From Hybos culiciformis (taxonomy: Eukaryota; Arthropoda; Insecta; Diptera; Hybotidae), in contig OZ023275.1 of assembly GCA_964007475.1 (NCBI GenBank), positions 39,985,381-40,049,380 of the forward strand: a DNA stretch of 64,000 bases, in the 5' to 3' direction. Made by a program: the position numbers and the translations under genes. Under the pieces are notes generated by a model. The model was not told the origin of the DNA. It saw only the letters and a program-made list of their open reading frames with translations, and searched no databases. Positions within the stretch are counted from its first letter, which is position 1, and the number at the start of each line of letters is the position of its first letter. Shown one piece after another: positions 61,649 to 64,000 of the stretch.

Positions 61649-64000
61649 ATAAATTTTTTTTATTATTTTTTTATTTTTTTACTTGACATTAAATTTGAAA
61701 AACAAAAATTGTTCTTTAAATGGTGATAAACTGGTATATTTGATATAATTTTTGATATAAAATAGTTTCTTTTTTATTGAATAACAAAATTTAATCAAAA
61801 ATCAGTATAAATATTTATATAAAAATATTATATTCCTAAAATCTTATTTAAAATATTTAGAGAAAAAAAAAACAAACTTAAAAATATAAAAAATAATTTT
61901 TTATAAAAATATAATATATATATATTTTATATAATCTACATTTAAAAAAAAATTAAATATATAAATAGTAAGTGAATTTATGAATTAAAGCCGTAAGCTC
62001 AAAAGCTGTGAATCGAGCAATTTTGACAACAAAAATTTTAATTAAGTAATAACAATTAAACAAGTGGAAATTTACATATCTCAATATAGAATTTTTGAAT
62101 ATACCTACACATTATTTTATTTAGTTGATAAATTATCAGAACACTTTTATTTAAAAAAAAAAAATACATAGATAAGAAATTTTGAAAAAAATGTTTCCAA
62201 ATAATTAACCTGTAAAAAAATGTAATTTCTAAAGCTAAAGTATCTTAAAATGTTTTTTATGCAAGAGTTATGCTCGACGCAATTAAATGGGAAGTTTACA
62301 TAGGTTGTAAAAAAAAAATTAAATTTTATAAAATATCTATAGTTCAATTTCACACAATTTCCGACTCAGGTCACCTTTAATTGGTCAAGCTAAACTCTGA
62401 CATTAAACAAAATTTATTTCGAAACTTAAATTTTCACTTTTTTTTAGGCGTTAAAAATATTTTGCCTCTAACAACGTTGTCATATATTTGCTCAACTTTC
62501 CATTTAGCTTACTTTTTTCAGTGCATTTATCTTCTATAATGTGCTTTTCTATTTTATAGTGTTTAAAAATATCTATATAATTATTTGTAAGTTTGAAATG
62601 CGATATAAATTTGACTAATTACAATTCAATCAAAATAACACCACATTTAAAAAAAAGTCTGTAAATAAAATTTTTTGTTTTTTTTTTTTTTTTTTTGTTA
62701 TTTTGACTTTAGATATACATTTATTATATATTTCAATTAAATTTGGTTCTATTCAATTAGGTTCAGATTTTTCAATTACGTATACTATATTATTATGTTA
62801 TGTTATGAAAAAAATGTCTGTTAAATGTATAAGTTATTTAGTTCATTTGTTTTACTCATTATACTTTAAATTTAAATAAATAAACCAAAATATTGGAAGA
62901 ATTTTTCTATTTTGATAGGATTAATAATAATGAATGCGGATAGTCGATAGAAAAAAAATAGTTGTTTTATCAAACAAATATTTGAAATAGCTGTATTATT
63001 TATTAATTTATGAATGTGCGACCGATCAATTAATGATTATTATGCGTTTAGAAAATTAAATATTCATTCAAGCGGTGACTAAATTAGAAGATATTTTCTT
63101 TCAGTAGACCAATTGGGTAGGTTAATACAATGGGACAATGAGGTTTGCGAATCCACTGTCTGCTATACATTAACTAGCGTTTTAATTAGAAGATAGAAAT
63201 GCATTTTTTTTTATAAAAATTTTATATTTATGTATATAATTGATTAAGGGAATTTATAAGAAATATTAAGTTCAGATTATTTTTTCAAAAACTATTTAAT
63301 GTTGATTTATTTGATTTAGCAATCAATATTGAATATTTAAATCAATTTATCTAACTTACTGAATTTTGGATTATGAAGATATATATAGGTACAGAGATTT
63401 TGTGTCGAATTTAGTAAATCAATTTATTTTTTTATTTGACTATACCAAGCCATATTAACCTTAATAATGTTATTGATATATGGCTTTTATTACAATTAAG
63501 ATTTAGTTTTTATTTCCTTATGAATTCTATAAATTAATTTTTTTTTTAAATTTAAAATTATGATCATATGAGTGATTATTTCTTTAATTTTTTTATCCAG
63601 CATTAAAATAATTGAAACAAAAAAAAAAGATCAAAAAAATTTTGATCGAATATTAGAAAAATTTATTAAGTGCTAGTCGAGATTATGCATCTGCGTTCAA
63701 TTATTTTATTTTAAATACCAAAATTTGTGTGTATTGTGTTCTATTGTTTATCAAATTACATTTTTAATTTAAACTAATGATAAATCTCTAGCCTTACAAC
63801 TTATATTTATATTTTTTTCGAATTTTATATTTTTTATATACAAATAGTGTTATTTGAAACTTTTACTTGCGATTTTTAATATTGAAAGGAAGTTAAAAGT
63901 TAATCTAATATCCGTCGTCATATGAATTTTTTTTTTAATTTATTAAATCATCAAAAATTTCCTATCGATTTATGTTTGGGTGCTGAATGCAGACTAATTG
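61649..64000. other. AT-rich flank, no gene recognised
   Basis: Possible BCAS3 3'UTR at the left, then low-complexity AT-rich DNA. No exon, RNA gene or transposon ends seen up to the window edge. Confidence 0.5.

Overview
The window looks like nuclear DNA of an insect: very AT-rich, full of homopolymer runs and transposon fossils, with spliced genes whose proteins match animal families. Frequent TACCTACC/TAAGTACC motifs recall aphids and their relatives, but that placement is a guess from base composition only. There is no sign of bacterial, plasmid or viral organisation.

Layout. (1) About 1-32,617, minus strand: this appears to be the first intron of a neurobeachin (rugose/Nbea) gene. Its first coding exon (53 residues) is at 32,618-32,776, and I see no second exon to the left edge. 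Inside this stretch lie two complete, intronless, same-strand genes for the E1 subunit of mitochondrial 2-oxoglutarate dehydrogenase (16,287-19,298 and 20,830-23,799), a tandem pair with patches of perfect nucleotide identity. Old hAT-type elements and foldback repeats lie at 5.7-9.2 kb. (2) 32.8-47.8 kb: an intergenic region between divergently oriented Nbea and BCAS3, largely built of nested non-autonomous DNA transposons. These include a 37.9-39.7 kb nest holding two 182-bp elements in inverted orientation and a 984-bp, mostly palindromic, GC-rich foldback element with a target-site duplication and a second, unoccupied copy of its target nearby. A tRNA-like SINE head is at 44.5 kb. (3) 47,873-61,612, plus strand: a BCAS3/rudhira orthologue in five coding exons (878 codons plus stop). 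Its 10.8-kb last intron contains a very long open exon (about 53,465-56,400) with no usable ATG for its first 580 bases. That exon is in phase with the preceding BCAS3 exon, so it may be an alternative 3'-terminal exon; otherwise it is the last exon of a nested gene. (4) 61.6-64 kb: AT-rich, nothing recognised.

Functionally the genes are unrelated: mitochondrial TCA-cycle enzyme (OGDH E1), BEACH-domain trafficking scaffold (neurobeachin) and a WD-repeat-like autophagy/cytoskeleton protein (BCAS3). The main points of interest are the duplicated intronless OGDH pair inside a host intron, the giant charged exon inside BCAS3, and the nested palindromic transposons. All homology statements come from recognising protein sequence by eye; no database search was run.
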